Position numbers and translations under genes: made by a program
Part shown: in pieces, positions 21,254 to 33,962 of the stretch
Layout of the letters: each line of letters begins with the position of its first letter
Position numbering within the stretch: position 1 is the first letter of the stretch
Origin: Steromphala cineraria
Taxonomy: Eukaryota; Mollusca; Gastropoda; Trochida; Trochidae
Direction of reading: 5' to 3'
Assembly: GCA_916613615.1 (NCBI GenBank)
Contig: OU744730.1
Location: forward strand, 32,088,815-32,152,814
Length of the DNA stretch: 64,000 nucleotides
Notes under the pieces: model-generated
Database searches by the model: none
Seen by the model: only the letters and a program-made list of their open reading frames with translations
Told to the model about the DNA's origin: nothing

Positions 21254-24200
21254 GTATGTTAAACTTTAATGTCGTATTTTAATATTTTTATTAAAAAGAC
21301 GGAAAAACGGATCACTTTGACTGTTAGAGAAATCAAAATACGAGTTCGTAACTGTCTGAGGCTCAAAACTATAGGCAACCTTTGAATCTATTCAATATCA
21401 TAGGGAGAAATTATCATTGTGCAGGGACACTTTTTGTCGCAATCTTTCCCTATTCTCTTAAAATTAGCTTTCAATTATCTAAAACTGTTGTAATGATATC
21501 TCATTTATGCATCATATGTTAAAGTGCAATATAATTTCTTAATGGTTTTTTTTAGACAGATTTATGATGTATTTATTCATAATATTATGTATACTACATA
21601 GATATATTTGAATTTCATGCCCACTTAAATGTAACACAAATTCCTTAACGGGCAATAAAGAATGATCTTTTCTTATGCAAAGTGTCAATGCACATAGCAA
21701 GAGTCGAGAGACTCTTCTCACCACCCTATCTGATAGCATGTATTAGATTTATGTGCATTTGTCGACAGAATGTTTTTGGTCTGTTCAATGATGTAGACTT
21801 GCCACGACCAGAATACAATTAAGTTAATCTAGATCAACTAGTGAACACTAGTATATTTGAAGAAGAATGATTATTTATATTATCTCAGTATGACATTATT
21901 TACTACCAACATTTGTTCTTTCCTCAATTGCTGTCCTCAAATCCACAGTACAGGAATTTGCAGGGGAAAAGTTCACCATCAACACTCATTTTTCCCATAT
22001 TATTAATTTTTTTATTGAAATGCATTCCACTGATCAGCACAAAAAATTCTTTAATGTATGAGGTAAACTTTTCAAGCAGCAATTCATGAATTTAACCACC
22101 AAATCATCTGTAATTAGAGGTTGTATAAGGGATTTGAAATCTCATGTTAGCCAGAAAGCGGCAGCTTACCGGTATATGAAAAAATGACTCACTCATTTGA
22201 TGATGTTATAAAGTAAAAATTGAATTTTTTCTTGTTTACTGCTATCAAAGATTACTTTTGCAAAACAAGATTATATTTCCTTTTCACTTTAAAAAAAAAG
22301 ATTTTTTGTCCATCCAGGCGGGCAAATGAAGTCCTTGCAGCCGAAACACAGATGTTTGAGAAATTTCTCAAACGGGTCGAACCGAAGGATGGAACAGGAC
22401 AAATTGTTCAGCCTGTTACTATGGGATCGCTTCAGTCCCAGTCAACTCAAGAACTTCGAGGTGTTGGCCGGAAAAGGTCGAAGTCACGGAGCAGCAACTT
22501 GGACAAATCGCTGAAGCTGTCTGCTGAACAGAAGTGTGATATTGCTCAGCGGGAAATTGAAGAATTGCGAGAAGAGATAGAAAAGTTGAAGGAAGATTCT
22601 GAAAAGATCATGGACACATATAAGGTAAGTGAATTCAAATCAACTGCTCTGGGCCAAATTTCATAGAGGCCCCTGCTACAGTGTTTTTATCTCGATGTAA
22701 CTAAACTGTAACCATTGTTACTAATGAGTCTGAAATTGTGGACAGGCCAACATTGCAGTGTGTGAAATAGTTTTTTTTAAGTTTCAAATAAGGAAAGTTA
22801 GGAATATCTAACAGTCTAATAAGTTAAGGGGGAACATTTATCCATAGAGAGGGCTTGCAGATTTTGTAGAACCCTGCATATGAGCCCACTCTTTGAAAAT
22901 CTGTTATGAACAATTTAAGGTAATGTTTTGTGTAACTCTTCTGTAAACATTCAATTCTTTTATTCGGTATAAAGGCCATAGGCCCATGTACAGGTGTGAC
23001 AGATTGTCATCTGTACATGGGCCTATGGCCTTTATACCGAATAAAAGAATTGAACTCTGTAAACATTGAATCTACATGAACACCCTCCTCCGCCATAAAA
23101 ATTCCTATGTTAGATGCATAATATTAATTTATTTACAGGAAGCTTTGATTTTGTGCAATATTTTGTACCACACAGAAAACAGAATATTAAACAAATCTAG
23201 ACAGTGTTCTCTCACTAAGGAATTGTTTGGCTCTTTGTATTCCAGCAGGTGCCATGTTATAGTTGTGAATCATTTTTGGGATTAAATTTCAATGTTGGAA
23301 CATTTTTGTTACAGGCAATTATGGAAGAAGCTGATATGCGTCTTGGTGAAATGAAGAAAGATTCATACGAGTTCGACCGCGATATTGTCAAAGGAGCTGT
23401 CAACCAGAGAACCAACAAAGTCGTAGCTGAGAAAGTTATCCGCTATTTTGAGGATAAACTCAGAGCAAGGGTAAGTTTATTTAGTTACCCTCATCATTGT
23501 TGAGATTTTAAACTTTTTAAGCTCTCAGTAGAAATCTTAAAACAATCAAGCAGGAAAAAGGTTAAAGGGTGAGTGTAGAGGATGCATTGGTGGATAATGT
23601 TGAACCTTTAAATCATCCGCATTTCAATTCACGAGGACGGATAGCCCCTTTAATAATTCGCTGTGATGTTTCCTTTTGCTAAAGTTGGATATTGTTTGTC
23701 ATTTCCATATTGCAATATATTGGGATACAGAAGAATTTATTGCGATAAGAATTTCAAGGTATTGGTACTTTTTGATATACAATAAAATTTACGGATAATA
23801 CCACACATCTTTATTCTTGCATTATGAGTTGTTTGATCCCTAGCGATATGACACAAAAATGTTGAATATTAGCCACCCAGCTTGCCCTCAATATTTTCTT
23901 CGAAGATAAATGCATCTTGGGAAAAGGATTTTTTGTGTCTGACAGTAAATACATTTATACTTTCAGGACACTCTTATTGAAAAGTTGCGTTTGAAAAACT
24001 CAACATTGAAGGTACAGAAGAAAAAACTGCATTTGCAACTGAAACAGGTATGTGACTGCTGAAAGGATCACCAACACCTTAAACAATTTCAAACTTGACA
24101 ATGTCGCCCTTCTAAAACTAAAGGGAAACAGCTCCTGCAAGCTAAACTTTCAAGCCTTCCATGCGCTTTTTTTAAAGCGACAACTCAGCATATAAAGGTT

Positions 24201-27200
24201 ACTGTAATTGCTCTCAGGATAATAATTATGATAGTCCTCTCTATTATGCATTCATCAATGCACTCATGTATAGGAAAAGTGCTCATTGACATATTTTCCC
24301 TTGGAACACAAAGGAGGTCAGAAAATCTATGGAGAGAAGTAACTAGTTGAATGTTAGATGCTCAAGGTTCAAATTCAGACTTCTATCATCTTATGACAGG
24401 TATCCAAAAACTGCTGGGACAGGTTTCCAACAAAGTAACTTTTCCAGGGTGCGCCATATGTCTCTCAACTGTAGGGGGCAGTTGCACAAAATGACTTAAC
24501 ACTAAGGTTAACCTTAGTGCCATCCTTTACTTTCATCAAGACTACATGAGTGACTTTACTTAGGTTTGTGCAACTGAATCCAGTTAATCAACCCTTTAAA
24601 CTCTCAGGTTATCATCATTGTAACAAAACCATACAGAGAGCTGTGTTAGTTGGTTTCCATCTTCTCAGTCAAGTCTTCTGAGATACAATATTGCAAGGTT
24701 CACAATCAAGAGTGGCGCTTCTCAACGGTGATTTTGAAGGGTTAACTATTCTTGTAGGTTTGTGAATGAACTAAATGATACCGGCGGATCTAACTGGTGG
24801 GTCACATCTGTAGAAACTAAAAGGGGGTCCGAGATCCGCCAAACACAAACACAACAAGAAGTAAAAAAAATCTGAAGTTCCCGAATCATGACATGAGTTT
24901 TTTCTTGGAGAACCCTCGTCTTGTTGTTTTTGTGTTTGGTGGGTCTCTGACCCCCTTTCAGATTATTAGAAAGGATAGGCTAGCATGAATCAATTCAGCA
25001 AGTTATCTCCTCTGTTGACAGAAAGAGGAGATGGGTGAGGTCCTGCACGAAGTAGACTTCAACCAACTGAAGATAGAGAACCAACAGTATCTGGAGAAGA
25101 TTGACGAGAGGAACCAGGACCTCCTTCGACTCAAACTGATGGCTGGCAACACTCTCCAGGTCCTCAACTCATACAAGGTCAGTGTCAAAGGTCAATGTCA
25201 AGGTCAATGTTAAAGTTCAAGGTCCCATATGGACCAAGGGCAAGGTAGAATCCAGGGTGTCGTTTCACAAAACAGTTTTTAGTTTACGATTAATTGTAGC
25301 ACATTCTTTTAACACTAATTACCATTGTTGACTTACGATCAACGGGACTCTGGTGACCCAGTTTCCCTGCAACTTATTAGTATTTTTTTTTTTTTAAGAT
25401 AGAGGTAACAAAACCAACATAATGCTCATTTAAAACATGATTTTGTAAGAAATTGGTTTACCTTGTTTACTTTAACTAAGAGTTTGAGCGCATATTATTT
25501 CAGTGCTCTTTGGAGGCTGCTCCTTATTTCTTAAAAAGAAAATTTTCATGAGGGCCTCATTGACTAAAAAGAGATTAATACCCAAGCAGAGATGTCATAT
25601 TGTTTTTACAACAAGAGTGACTGTAAATGATATTTTCCCAAGAGAGAGCGAGGGAAATAACATTTTACTGACACTCGGTCTCACTAAAGCAAAAAGTCGA
25701 GTAGCTCGTAAAGTAGTCCTACATTTAGATGTCATGTGATCTTCTCATCTAACCAATGGAATTACTGCTAGGGTTTATTACACATGTGCAACATGTCGTT
25801 TTTGATGTCATGGCTTATTTCATCACATATGGATAATAAATTATAGTTTATACACCTGGCATCCAAGCCCTTATAACAGGCCCTAGCTGTGCTTATTTTT
25901 TCAACTACTTTGATCATTGGCTATTAGAGACCCAGCAATTAGAGACATTACACCATCTTTCAGAAGAATGGCTATCTTTCTGATCTGCCCTCAAGTATGT
26001 TGTAAACATGTTTTCTTCTTTCAGAAAAAACTGCATACGCTGACTATGGAGTCGGAGAGATTGAGATCTGAGATAACATCAAGAAACGATCTGCTTTCCA
26101 AGATTGACACAGAAACCAAAGTTGTTGAGCAGGTAATTTTAATTCCCAACAATGAAGTTCTTGTTTTAGTTTTGCAAGGCAAATCTTAAAACTTTAATGC
26201 TGATTAAAATCTGTACTGAAGTAATTTAGGTAATTTCAATTCCAAACCATGAAGTACTTGTTTCAGTTTTGAAGCTTTGAAGCTGATTTAACTCTGTACT
26301 GAAGTAATTTACAGCTTTGGCAAATAAGAATCATGATTTGACTATGTCAAATGTTTTTAGAACATTGTATTCTTAGGTGTTATTTCTTGTCAACAATTGT
26401 GTGGACAAGATGTCTGGTTAATAGCAGTGTATGAAAGGAGCTTAAAAAGTAGCCAGCGCAAAAAATGTAATTTGTAAATGGTTATATTTCAGAAAATGGT
26501 AAAAATATTGACAGTCTGGACCAAAATTGCCTACCTCAGTCAAAGATCACATGTTATTACTGAAATGTTTTTTTTTTTCCTTTCGTGTGTTGAGATTTAA
26601 TCAGATATTTAATGAATTCTTGAATTTTAAATGTCAGTTCAGAAAATGTTAGTATGAGACAAGAATATTTTATGCTGAACTGAATAAAATGACAAATGAA
26701 ACATGTTATAGATTTATTTACTTCATGCTTCCTGGCAATGATGTAACACAATTTATGCAAAAACACTTTCTTGATAAACTGTTTGAGTGGCAATCTAGAA
26801 GTTGGCAGCATGAGGAACATAAAGGAAATTCTATGGATGAACAACTTCTTGATAAATAAAAAAGGTATTCATCCATAGAATTTCCATAAGATAATAACAA
26901 AAATTGGACAAGATAAAATGAATATGACTTATAGAAAAAAATCCAAAATCTAAATTAAATATCCCTATTGTGAAATAAGAAGAGGTCATAAAATGTCCTT
27001 ATCGTCTCCAAATTATGATTAAAATCTTGAATATCATTTTGTAGGAACGTTCCAAGGCGGAGAACATCAACCGAAAGTTGAGACAACAACTGGCCGACTA
27101 CCGAGTACCGGAGGTAATGGAGTATGTGTCGGAGAAGGCCGATCTATACGAGATTCAGAAGAAAGTGAAAAGCTGGGAAAGAAAAGTGGAAATAGCAGAG

Positions 27201-28356
27201 GTACATCTTAATCCTTATTTAAAGTTCTACGTATAAAGTATATTTATTACTCGCCCGTGTAAGATACCGCAGTGTAATATTTATACGACAATATTAAACT
27301 AGTGTAATAACACAATGCAAGGATGACGTCATAGAAGTGTGTTGTTGTGACGTCACAGTGTAAGCGCGCCGTCACAATGGTTGCTGAGTCGCGAAAATGT
27401 TAGTTTCGGCAACTTATCGGCAATTATGTTTGATTTTTAGGGCAAGTAATAAACAGAATACTAAACTCCCTTCCATTTAATACTATTTTTATTAAACTCG
27501 TGAATGATTCGCTTTCGCTTGTTTTATACAAAATCATTAACTCGTTTAATAAAAATAGTATTAAATGGAAGGTCGTTTAGTATCCTCTATGTAGCAAATG
27601 ATAACCTGGTACCAAAGGATTTTGGAAAATAACCGTGCGTATATAATAACTAGGTACCGAGAGGTTATGGAAATTAACCTCGTGAGGGCATAGCTCGAGT
27701 AGAGGTTATTGCCATAACCCAAGGCAATTGGGTTATTTTTTGGCTTACACTTCTGTGGAATACTCCTGCAATGGTTTCAACTTAATTGGTTTATATACAA
27801 TTAATTCATAAACGACTAAGTCATATATTTTGCTGGTTTAATATGTCCTGATAAGAATTTGATATTTAGACTTCTCACAATACCCTCATTGTATAAATCC
27901 TTTATTCAGTATGAGGTGGCTGCATTGGGAATAATGATGTCTCAGAAGGTTTTAGCGCCTATTTGAGGTTAACTAAGACTAGGTTGATGAATAAATTGAC
28001 CAGAAACAGGTATAATTTTGGGGTTCAAAATGAGTTAAAAAATGCTTTGTTATGGCTGGTTGAGTCAGTGAACTAGTTGAAGATACTAAAGATATGATTC
28101 AAGTTGTAGTCTCAAGTACTAATTCAGTATTTAAGTACTAATTATGTACATAAAGATAGCTGGAAAGAGTTGGCGTTGTTTCTTCAGAAACCAAAGTGTG
28201 TTTTGATATGACAATTATAGAGATATAATTTTGTATTTCAATGATAATTGACTGAAATTCTCAATTTAACAGATGGCCCTGAAGACCCACAGAAAGACTT
28301 GGACTCAGCTTCAGATGGGAACTATGAGTGTCCAGTGGAGAATGATTGAGGGGTAG
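21147..28356 (+). CDS. CCDC113: Coiled-coil domain-containing protein 113 (CFAP263), 8 exons
   Basis: Exons: 21147-21253, 22318-22624, 23315-23470, 23967-24047, 25022-25177, 26025-26132, 27045-27200, 28273-28356. All junctions are GT-AG and in frame, giving 384 aa; the human protein is about 377 aa. Family hallmarks are ETQMFEKFLKRVEP near residue 50, GRKRSKSRS, KLRLKNSTLKVQKKKL, EVDFNQLKIENQQYLE, LLRLKLMAGNTLQVLNSYK, and SWERKVEIAEMALKTHRKTW at the C-terminus. After an acidic 35-residue N-terminus nearly the whole chain is coiled coil. The family works in motile cilia with CCDC96/CFAP184, near radial spoke 3 and the nexin-dynein regulatory complex, and at centriolar satellites. The start is the first ATG after the X-box. 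Introns hold several small foldback elements. Confidence 0.95.
22318..22624 (+). CDS. CCDC113: CCDC113 exon 2
   Basis: Acceptor CATCCAG|GCGGGC; codes RANEVLAAETQMFEKF through EKIMDTYK; donor AAG|GTAAGT. Confidence 0.95.
22952..23056. mobile_element. Perfect palindromic insertion with LINE-like tails and 11-bp target duplication
   Basis: Arms 22950-22993 and 23011-23054 are 44-bp perfect inverted repeats around a 17-bp spacer. Each arm reads outward as a LINE-type 3' end (GGGCCTATGGCCTTTATACC then GAATAAAAG), like the tail of the 3690-7443 element. CTGTAAACATT flanks the unit on both sides (22941-22951 and 23057-23067). It lies in CCDC113 intron 2. Confidence 0.8.
23315..23470 (+). CDS. CCDC113: CCDC113 exon 3
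   Basis: 52 codons from AIMEEADMRL to DKLRAR; acceptor TTACAG, donor AGG|GTAAGT. Confidence 0.95.
23967..24047 (+). CDS. CCDC113: CCDC113 exon 4
   Basis: 27 codons, DTLIEKLRLKNSTLK to LHLQLKQ; acceptor TTTCAG, donor CAG|GTATGT. Confidence 0.95.
24479..24576. mobile_element. Mini inverted-repeat element, 98 bp
   Basis: 12-bp perfect ends CAGTTGCACAAA and TTTGTGCAACTG enclose CTAAGGTTAACCTTAG, itself a palindrome. In CCDC113 intron 4. Confidence 0.6.
24819..24958. mobile_element. Foldback element, about 40-bp inverted arms
   Basis: Arms 24819-24857 and 24920-24958 pair with a few mismatches: AAAGGGGGTCCGAGATCC left against GGGTCTCTGACCCCCTTT right, with CAAACACAAACACAACAAG and its complement inside. 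CCDC113 intron 4. Confidence 0.7.
25022..25177 (+). CDS. CCDC113: CCDC113 exon 5
   Basis: 52 codons, KEEMGEVLHEVDFNQLK to LQVLNSYK, the most conserved block; acceptor TTGACAG, donor AAG|GTCAGT. Confidence 0.95.
26025..26132 (+). CDS. CCDC113: CCDC113 exon 6
   Basis: 36 codons, KKLHTLTMESERLRSE to TKVVEQ; acceptor CTTTCAG, donor CAG|GTAATT. Confidence 0.95.
26824..26885. repeat. 18-bp perfect inverted repeat
   Basis: GGAAATTCTATGGATGAA at 26824-26841 is reversed at 26868-26885. CCDC113 intron 6. Confidence 0.7.
27045..27200 (+). CDS. CCDC113: CCDC113 exon 7
   Basis: 52 codons, ERSKAENINRKLRQQLA to RKVEIAE; acceptor TTTGTAG, donor GAG|GTACAT. Confidence 0.95.
27456..27585. mobile_element. 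Foldback element, 45-bp inverted arms
   Basis: Arms 27456-27500 and 27541-27585 match almost completely around CCATTTAATACTATTTTTAT. The surrounding 27240-27760 also holds smaller TAACCT/AGGTTA inversions. CCDC113 intron 7. Confidence 0.75.
28273..28356 (+). CDS. CCDC113: CCDC113 exon 8 and stop
   Basis: 27 codons, MALKTHRKTWTQLQM to RMIEG, then TAG at 28354-28356; acceptor TTTAACAG. Confidence 0.9.
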   Translation: MALKTHRKTWTQLQMGTMSVQWRMIEG

Positions 28357-28451
28357 CCCTTGGTGGGAGGGGGTGGTTATCTGATGGGCAAGGGGAAGTT
28401 AGGTGGGAGGGGTTGTAACATGAGGGACTAGGGTTTGATGGGGGGGGGGAT

Positions 28452-28488
<37 letters not shown>

Positions 28489-29650
28489 AAAGATAGGAGG
28501 GAAATTGATGATGGGAAAGACATTAGTAACTGTGAGAGAGAGGGATGGGAGGGGGGAGTTGGAGTTTTTGTAGCCTTTTGTATTTGAAATCCTGTGAAGC
28601 AATTATAAGGTATGCTCTCTTGACATTACTACATTTCGTCACAACACATTTTGACACCATTCACTTGTTGAATTGAAAAATTAAAATACCAACTTTATTC
28701 AATGCTTTTAAAAGGATCATGAAATAGACTTCCAATTATCAAAGTATTAAGATAATTAAGAAAGTATTTGTTAATTACTTCATTTGGTGTTTGGTAGACT
28801 TAAGGATACTTTTCAGATTCTACACTTGACATGTTCAAGAAAATCCAAGATAGCATTTTATTACTTTATGGCCAAAAATGCTTAAATTCTCTTATCATTG
28901 AGCAATCATTCCTGTAAGTTGTTATTGGTTGACAAAATCAATTAGCCAAAGTGTGAATTTAGCCATGAGGAAATTTGTGTATTACCAGAAGTATTTGTAT
29001 CTTGTATTTGTAGTCAAGATATCTGGTTGTGGCATGTAAACATTGTGTACAAAATTTGATAGAAATCTGTCCAATCTTTTTGTCATGTTTTCATCATTTG
29101 AATCTGATTAATAACTATTTAAATTTTTGTAGATTTTGTTTTAAATCATTTATTTGAAACAACTAATTATTTAAAAATTCCTATGATTTTACTGACATTA
29201 TGACCTGTATTTCTTTTCCACATATGCTTATCTGATTTAAAGTATTTTGTATCATGATGTTCATAATTATAAGATATTTTATTTTTGATTTATTCTGTGA
29301 TGTTTTATTATGTGATGTCTTTTGGTTTGACAAATTGTTTTGTCAATACCTAAACTTGACTTACTCTGTTTTTATTTGTCCAGTTAAAGATTGTATCTGT
29401 GATATTTGATTGTGTACACAAAGAATTTACATATTGTACACCATTTACATGTAAATAAATGAAATGTAGAAGTAACTAATGTTTTGCATTTATAATTATA
29501 CCAAGTCTTTTTTTTCATTAAGATTGCACTGAAAGATCTAATAGAATCAATGGATATTATGCCCATTTTGTAGAAAAAAGCATACATTATGCCCTCTTTT
29601 CTTCTCTGTGATATATATTTTGACAAAAACCTGATGTAGATGAACAAATA
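28357..29650 (+). other. CCDC113 3' UTR and downstream DNA
   Basis: No further gene. An AATAAA at 29454-29459 is a plausible but unproven polyadenylation signal; the transcript end is not visible from sequence alone. Confidence 0.4.
28440..28487 (+). repeat. Poly-G tract just downstream of the CCDC113 stop
   Basis: Nine or ten G, then AT, then about 36 uninterrupted G, in a G-rich stretch from 28340 to 28560. In the mRNA sense strand this would lie in the 3' UTR and could form a G-quadruplex. Run length in an assembly may be inexact. Confidence 0.9.
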
Positions 29651-29653
29651 GAG

Positions 29654-30112
29654 AATCTCACCCAAGTGTCTTCTGATATCAAATATATCAACACGAGTTG
29701 ATTAAAGTTATAAATATCCGAGGCTTGCCGAGGATATTGTTACTTTAATCAACGAGTGTTGATATATTTGATATCAGAAGACACGAGGGTGAGATTTTAT
29801 TTATCATCCAAATCATTTTTCAACAGTTATTAGCAAAAGAATGAACATATCTGAACACATAACTGTCATTAGACTTCTTGAACAGTGATGTCAGCATTAT
29901 GACATCATAGCACTGTTACGTCATGAACTTTGTGACATCATAGTATTGTCATCTGTGTTCTAAGTGATATGCCAAAGCCTTGTGATGTCATTTAACTGAT
30001 GATGTAATAGGATTATGACGATTTGATTGTAGCGATATCTACAATGTAGATATCGCTTGATCTCAGAAAAGCGATATCTACTGTGATAGCCACTTTTGGA
30101 TGATAAATGCTG
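29654..30112. repeat. Foldback repeat family 2, copy 1
   Basis: The first 143 bp (29654-29796) form a near-perfect palindrome with arms of about 65 bp (AATCTCACCC... to ...GGGTGAGATT). The rest holds TGATGTCA/TGACATCA repeats, GATATCTACAATGTAGATATC and TTTTGGATGATAAAT. The same parts in the same order recur at 42252-42612. Confidence 0.75.
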
Positions 30113-30746
30113 AAATGCCTCTGATACATTTTGACAATAAACAGACAAAATGGAGAATTGCGGGTATGATAGAGATGAAATAGCACTGCCAAGATTCTTA
30201 CATGATTTATGTATTAATTCAACTATCAAACTTTCTAAAGATTTTCAAAAATGTCTATGGTTGAACTATTTTTTTCACTTTCGATGGCTCATTCCCTACT
30301 ATGGATGAAATGATATATAAATATCAAGAACATTTAAAATTTGAATGCATCATTTCTATAGATGACCACGTAACATCAAAATGGCAATGTTGTCATTATG
30401 AAGATATTTCAAATTGATTACTGCAGTCAAGATGATTACACTTTGTAACAAGCAGACAGAGTCGTCTATATCCCCCGCCATTTGGAATATTTTGACGAAA
30501 AAAAACATGACTTTGAATTTTAAGTATCTCCGATTTCTGGTGTCGTAAATTGTCACAACTTACAATTTCAAAGAAGCTGCAAAACATGATAATCCAAACA
30601 AGTTCAAACCCCAAAAAGGCACATCTACACATAATGATTGATCCATACACCAAGTTTGGTTGAGCTAGGTCTCAAGGTTTTCAAGTTCTGCTCCAGAAAC
30701 AAAATCTTAAGCATAGTTTCCATGTAAACAGCTAAAAATTAAAGAA
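30113..30746. other. Spacer, nothing recognised
   Basis: No domain, TIR or RNA gene seen. It contains a GTTTCCATGTAAACAGCTAAAAA phrase near 30716, a diverged form of the repeat unit that follows. Confidence 0.4.
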
Positions 30747-33543
30747 ATAGAGCCATTGGCTCTGTAACTCATCAGGCTTCATATCATTTGTGCGTATTGG
30801 TGTGGCAAATGTGGTTCCCCCCTTACTCTTTATCCTCTTTATCTAACTTAGGAGACTGCACAGAAAGTTTAAGCTTTCTACTAAGGCCTGATGCTCCTTG
30901 AGAAAAAGAGGAAATAAAAATGCAAAGAAGTTGAAAACCCCAAAAGGCACATCTCCACAGGATGGCCGTTGCACATACCAAGTTTCTTCGAGCTAGGTCT
31001 CACTGTTTTGGAGTTGTGCTCGGGAAACGAAATCCTATGTTACATTTCCATGGAAACGGGTAAAAATAAAAATGCAAAGAAGTTGAAAACCTCAAAAGGC
31101 ACATCTCCACATGATGCCCATTGCACATACCAAGTTTCGTCGAGCTAGGTCTCATCGTTTTGGAGTTGTGCTCCGGAAACGAAATCCTATGTTACACTTC
31201 CATGGAAACAGGTAAAAATAAAAATGCAAAGAAGTTGAAAACCTCAAAAGGCACATCTCCACACGATGCCCATTGCACATACCAAGTTTCATCGAGCTAG
31301 GTCTAACCGTTTTGGAGTTGTGCTCTGGAAACAAAATCCTATGTTACGTTTCCATGGAAACGGGTAAAAATAAAAATGTGAAGAAGTTAAAAACCTCAAA
31401 AGGCACATCTCCACCAGATGCCCGTTGCACATACCAAGTTTCGTCGAGCTAGGTCTAACCGTTTTGGAGTTGTGCTCCGGAAATGAAATCCTATGTTACA
31501 TTTCCATGGAAACGGGTAAAAATAAAAATGCAAAGAAGTTGAAATCCTCAAAAGGCACATCTCCACATGATGCCCATTGCACATACCAAGTTTCGTCGAG
31601 CTAGGTCTCATCGTTTTGGAGTTGTGCTCCGGAAACGAAATCCTATGTTACACTTCCATGGAAACAGGTAAAAATAAAAATGCAAAGAAGTTGAAAACCT
31701 CAAAAGGCACATCTCCACACGATGCCCATTGCACATACCAAGTTTCATCGAGCTAGGTCTAACCGTTTTGGAGTTGTGCTCTGGAAACAAAATCCTATGT
31801 TACGTTTCCATGGAAACGGGTAAAAATAAAAATGTGAAGAAGTTAAAAACCTCAAAAGGCACATCTCCACCAGATGCCCGTTGCACATACCAAGTTTCGT
31901 CGAGCTAGGTCTAACCGTTTTGGAGTTGTGCTCCGGAAATGAAATCCTATGTTATGTTTCCATGGAAACGGGTAAAAATAAAAATGCAAAGAAGTTGAAA
32001 ACCCCAAAAGGCACATCTCCACATGATGCCCATTGCACATACCAAGTTTCGTCGAGCTAGGTCTAACCGTTTTGGAGTTGTGCTCCGGAAACGAAATCCT
32101 ATGTTACATTTCCATGGAAACGGGTAAAAATAAAAATGCAAAGAAGTTAAAAACCTCAAAAGGCACATCTCCACATGATGCCCATTGCACATACCAAGTT
32201 TCGTCGAGCTAGGTCTAACCGTTTTGGAGTTGTGCTCCGGAAACGAAATCCTATGTTACACTTCCATGGAAACAGGTAAAAATAAAAATGCAAAGAAGTT
32301 GAAAACCTCAAAAGGCACATCTCCACACGATGCCCATTGCACATACCAAGTTTCGTCGAGCTAGGTCTAACCGTTTTGGAGTTGTGCTCCGGAAACGAAA
32401 TCCTATGTTACGTTTCCATGGAAACGGGTAAAAATAAAAATGCGAAGAAGTTAAAAACCTCAAAAGGCACATCTCCACATGATGGCCGTTGCACATACCA
32501 AGTTTCGTCGAGCTAGGTCTAACCGTTTTGGAGTTGTGCTCCGGAAACGAAATCCTATGTTATGTTTCCATGGAAACGGGTAAAAATAAAAATGCAAAGA
32601 AATTGAAAACCCCAAAAGGCACATCTCCACATGATGCCCATTGCACATACCAAGTTTCGTCGAGCTAGGTCTAACCGTTTTGGAGTTGTGCTCCGGAAAC
32701 GAAATCCTATGTTACGTTTCCATGGAAACGGGTAAAAATAAAAATGCGAAGAAGTTAAAAACCTCAAAAGGCACATCTCCACATGATGCCCGTTGCACAT
32801 ACCAAGTTTCGTCGAGCTAGGTCTAACCGTTTTGGAGTTGTGCTCCGGAAACAAAATCCTATGTTACGTTTCCATGGAAACTGGTAAAAATAAAAATGTG
32901 AAGAAGTTAAAAACCTCAAAAGGCACATTTCCACTTGATGCCCGTTGCACATACCAAGTTTCGTCGAGCTAGGTCTAACCGTTTTGGAGTTGTGCTCCGG
33001 AAATGAAATCCTATGTTATGTTTCCATGGAAACGGGTAAAAATAAAAATGCAAAGAAGTTGAAAACCCCAAAAGGCACATCTCCACATGATGGCCATTGC
33101 ACATACCAAATTTCGTCGAGCTAGGTCTAACAGTTTTGGAGTTGTGCTCCGGAAACGAAATCCTATGTTACGTTTCCATGGAAACGAGTAAAAATAAAAA
33201 TGAAGAAGTTAAAAACCTCAAAAGGCACATCTCCACATGATGCCCGTTGCACATACCAAGTTTCGTCGAGCTAGGTCTAACCGTTTTGGAGTTGTGCTCC
33301 GGAAACGAAATCCTATGTTATGTTTCCATGGAAACGGGAAAAAATAAAAATGCAAAGAAGTTGAAAACCCTAAAAGGCACATCTCCACATGATGCCCATT
33401 GCACATACCAAGTTTTGTCGAGCTAGGTCTCACCGTTTTGGAGTTGTGCTCCGGAAACATTATCGGGACGGACGGACGAACGGACGGACGGAGACCATTT
33501 CAATATCCCCCCCCCCCCCCAACTACGTTTGGCGGGGGATAAT
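30747..33543. mobile_element. Non-autonomous element with about 17 tandem units of 152 bp
   Basis: The 5' end reads ATAGAGCCATTGGCTCTGTA then CTCATCAGGCTTC, shared with 57162. The core is a 152-bp array; each unit holds CCAAGTTTCGTCGAGCTAGG, GTTTTGGAGTTGTGCTCCGG, TTTCCATGGAAACGGGTAAA and AAAAGGCACATCTCCAC. The array ends in a GGAC/ACGG microsatellite at 33468-33492, a C-run, and TTTGGCGGGGGATAATA. Several 60-100-codon frames on the minus strand are products of the repeat, not genes. Flank-array-ACGG structure matches pearl-type or Helitron-like elements of bivalves; the class is inference. Confidence 0.8.
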
Positions 33544-33962
33544 AACCTTTTTTATCATCAATGCTTGAATCATTGGAGCATCAACAAAAACACTTGGTTG
33601 AAATTTTAGAATTGATTTGAATTTGTATCCTCAGCAGAAATTTTGTAGTTTAATAATTTGACTTTTCATATTAATGGAGAAATTACGATAAATGTTTTGT
33701 ACATCAAAAGTGTAATTGTATGCATATGGGCAAATTTTCATCAAACATTTCGGGAATGAGACCTGGATATAGTGGACCAAAACAATGATATCTATGTGAT
33801 AGTTTTACATGAGCACCTGCAACTATTACTGAAGCCCTTACAATAACCTCGACCCTATACAATCTCAACATGCCGATAATTGTTGACATTGGAGCAGTTC
33901 AATATGATCAATTATGTTTGTTTTTCGGACCTTATTTCAAAGATTTCTTCCTTCATCCAATC

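Noticed and set aside
31152..33460. Many minus-strand frames of 60-99 codons (MCNGHHVEMCLL...)
   Set aside because: Each is the same part of the 152-bp tandem unit; stop codons recur in every unit, so no long protein exists.
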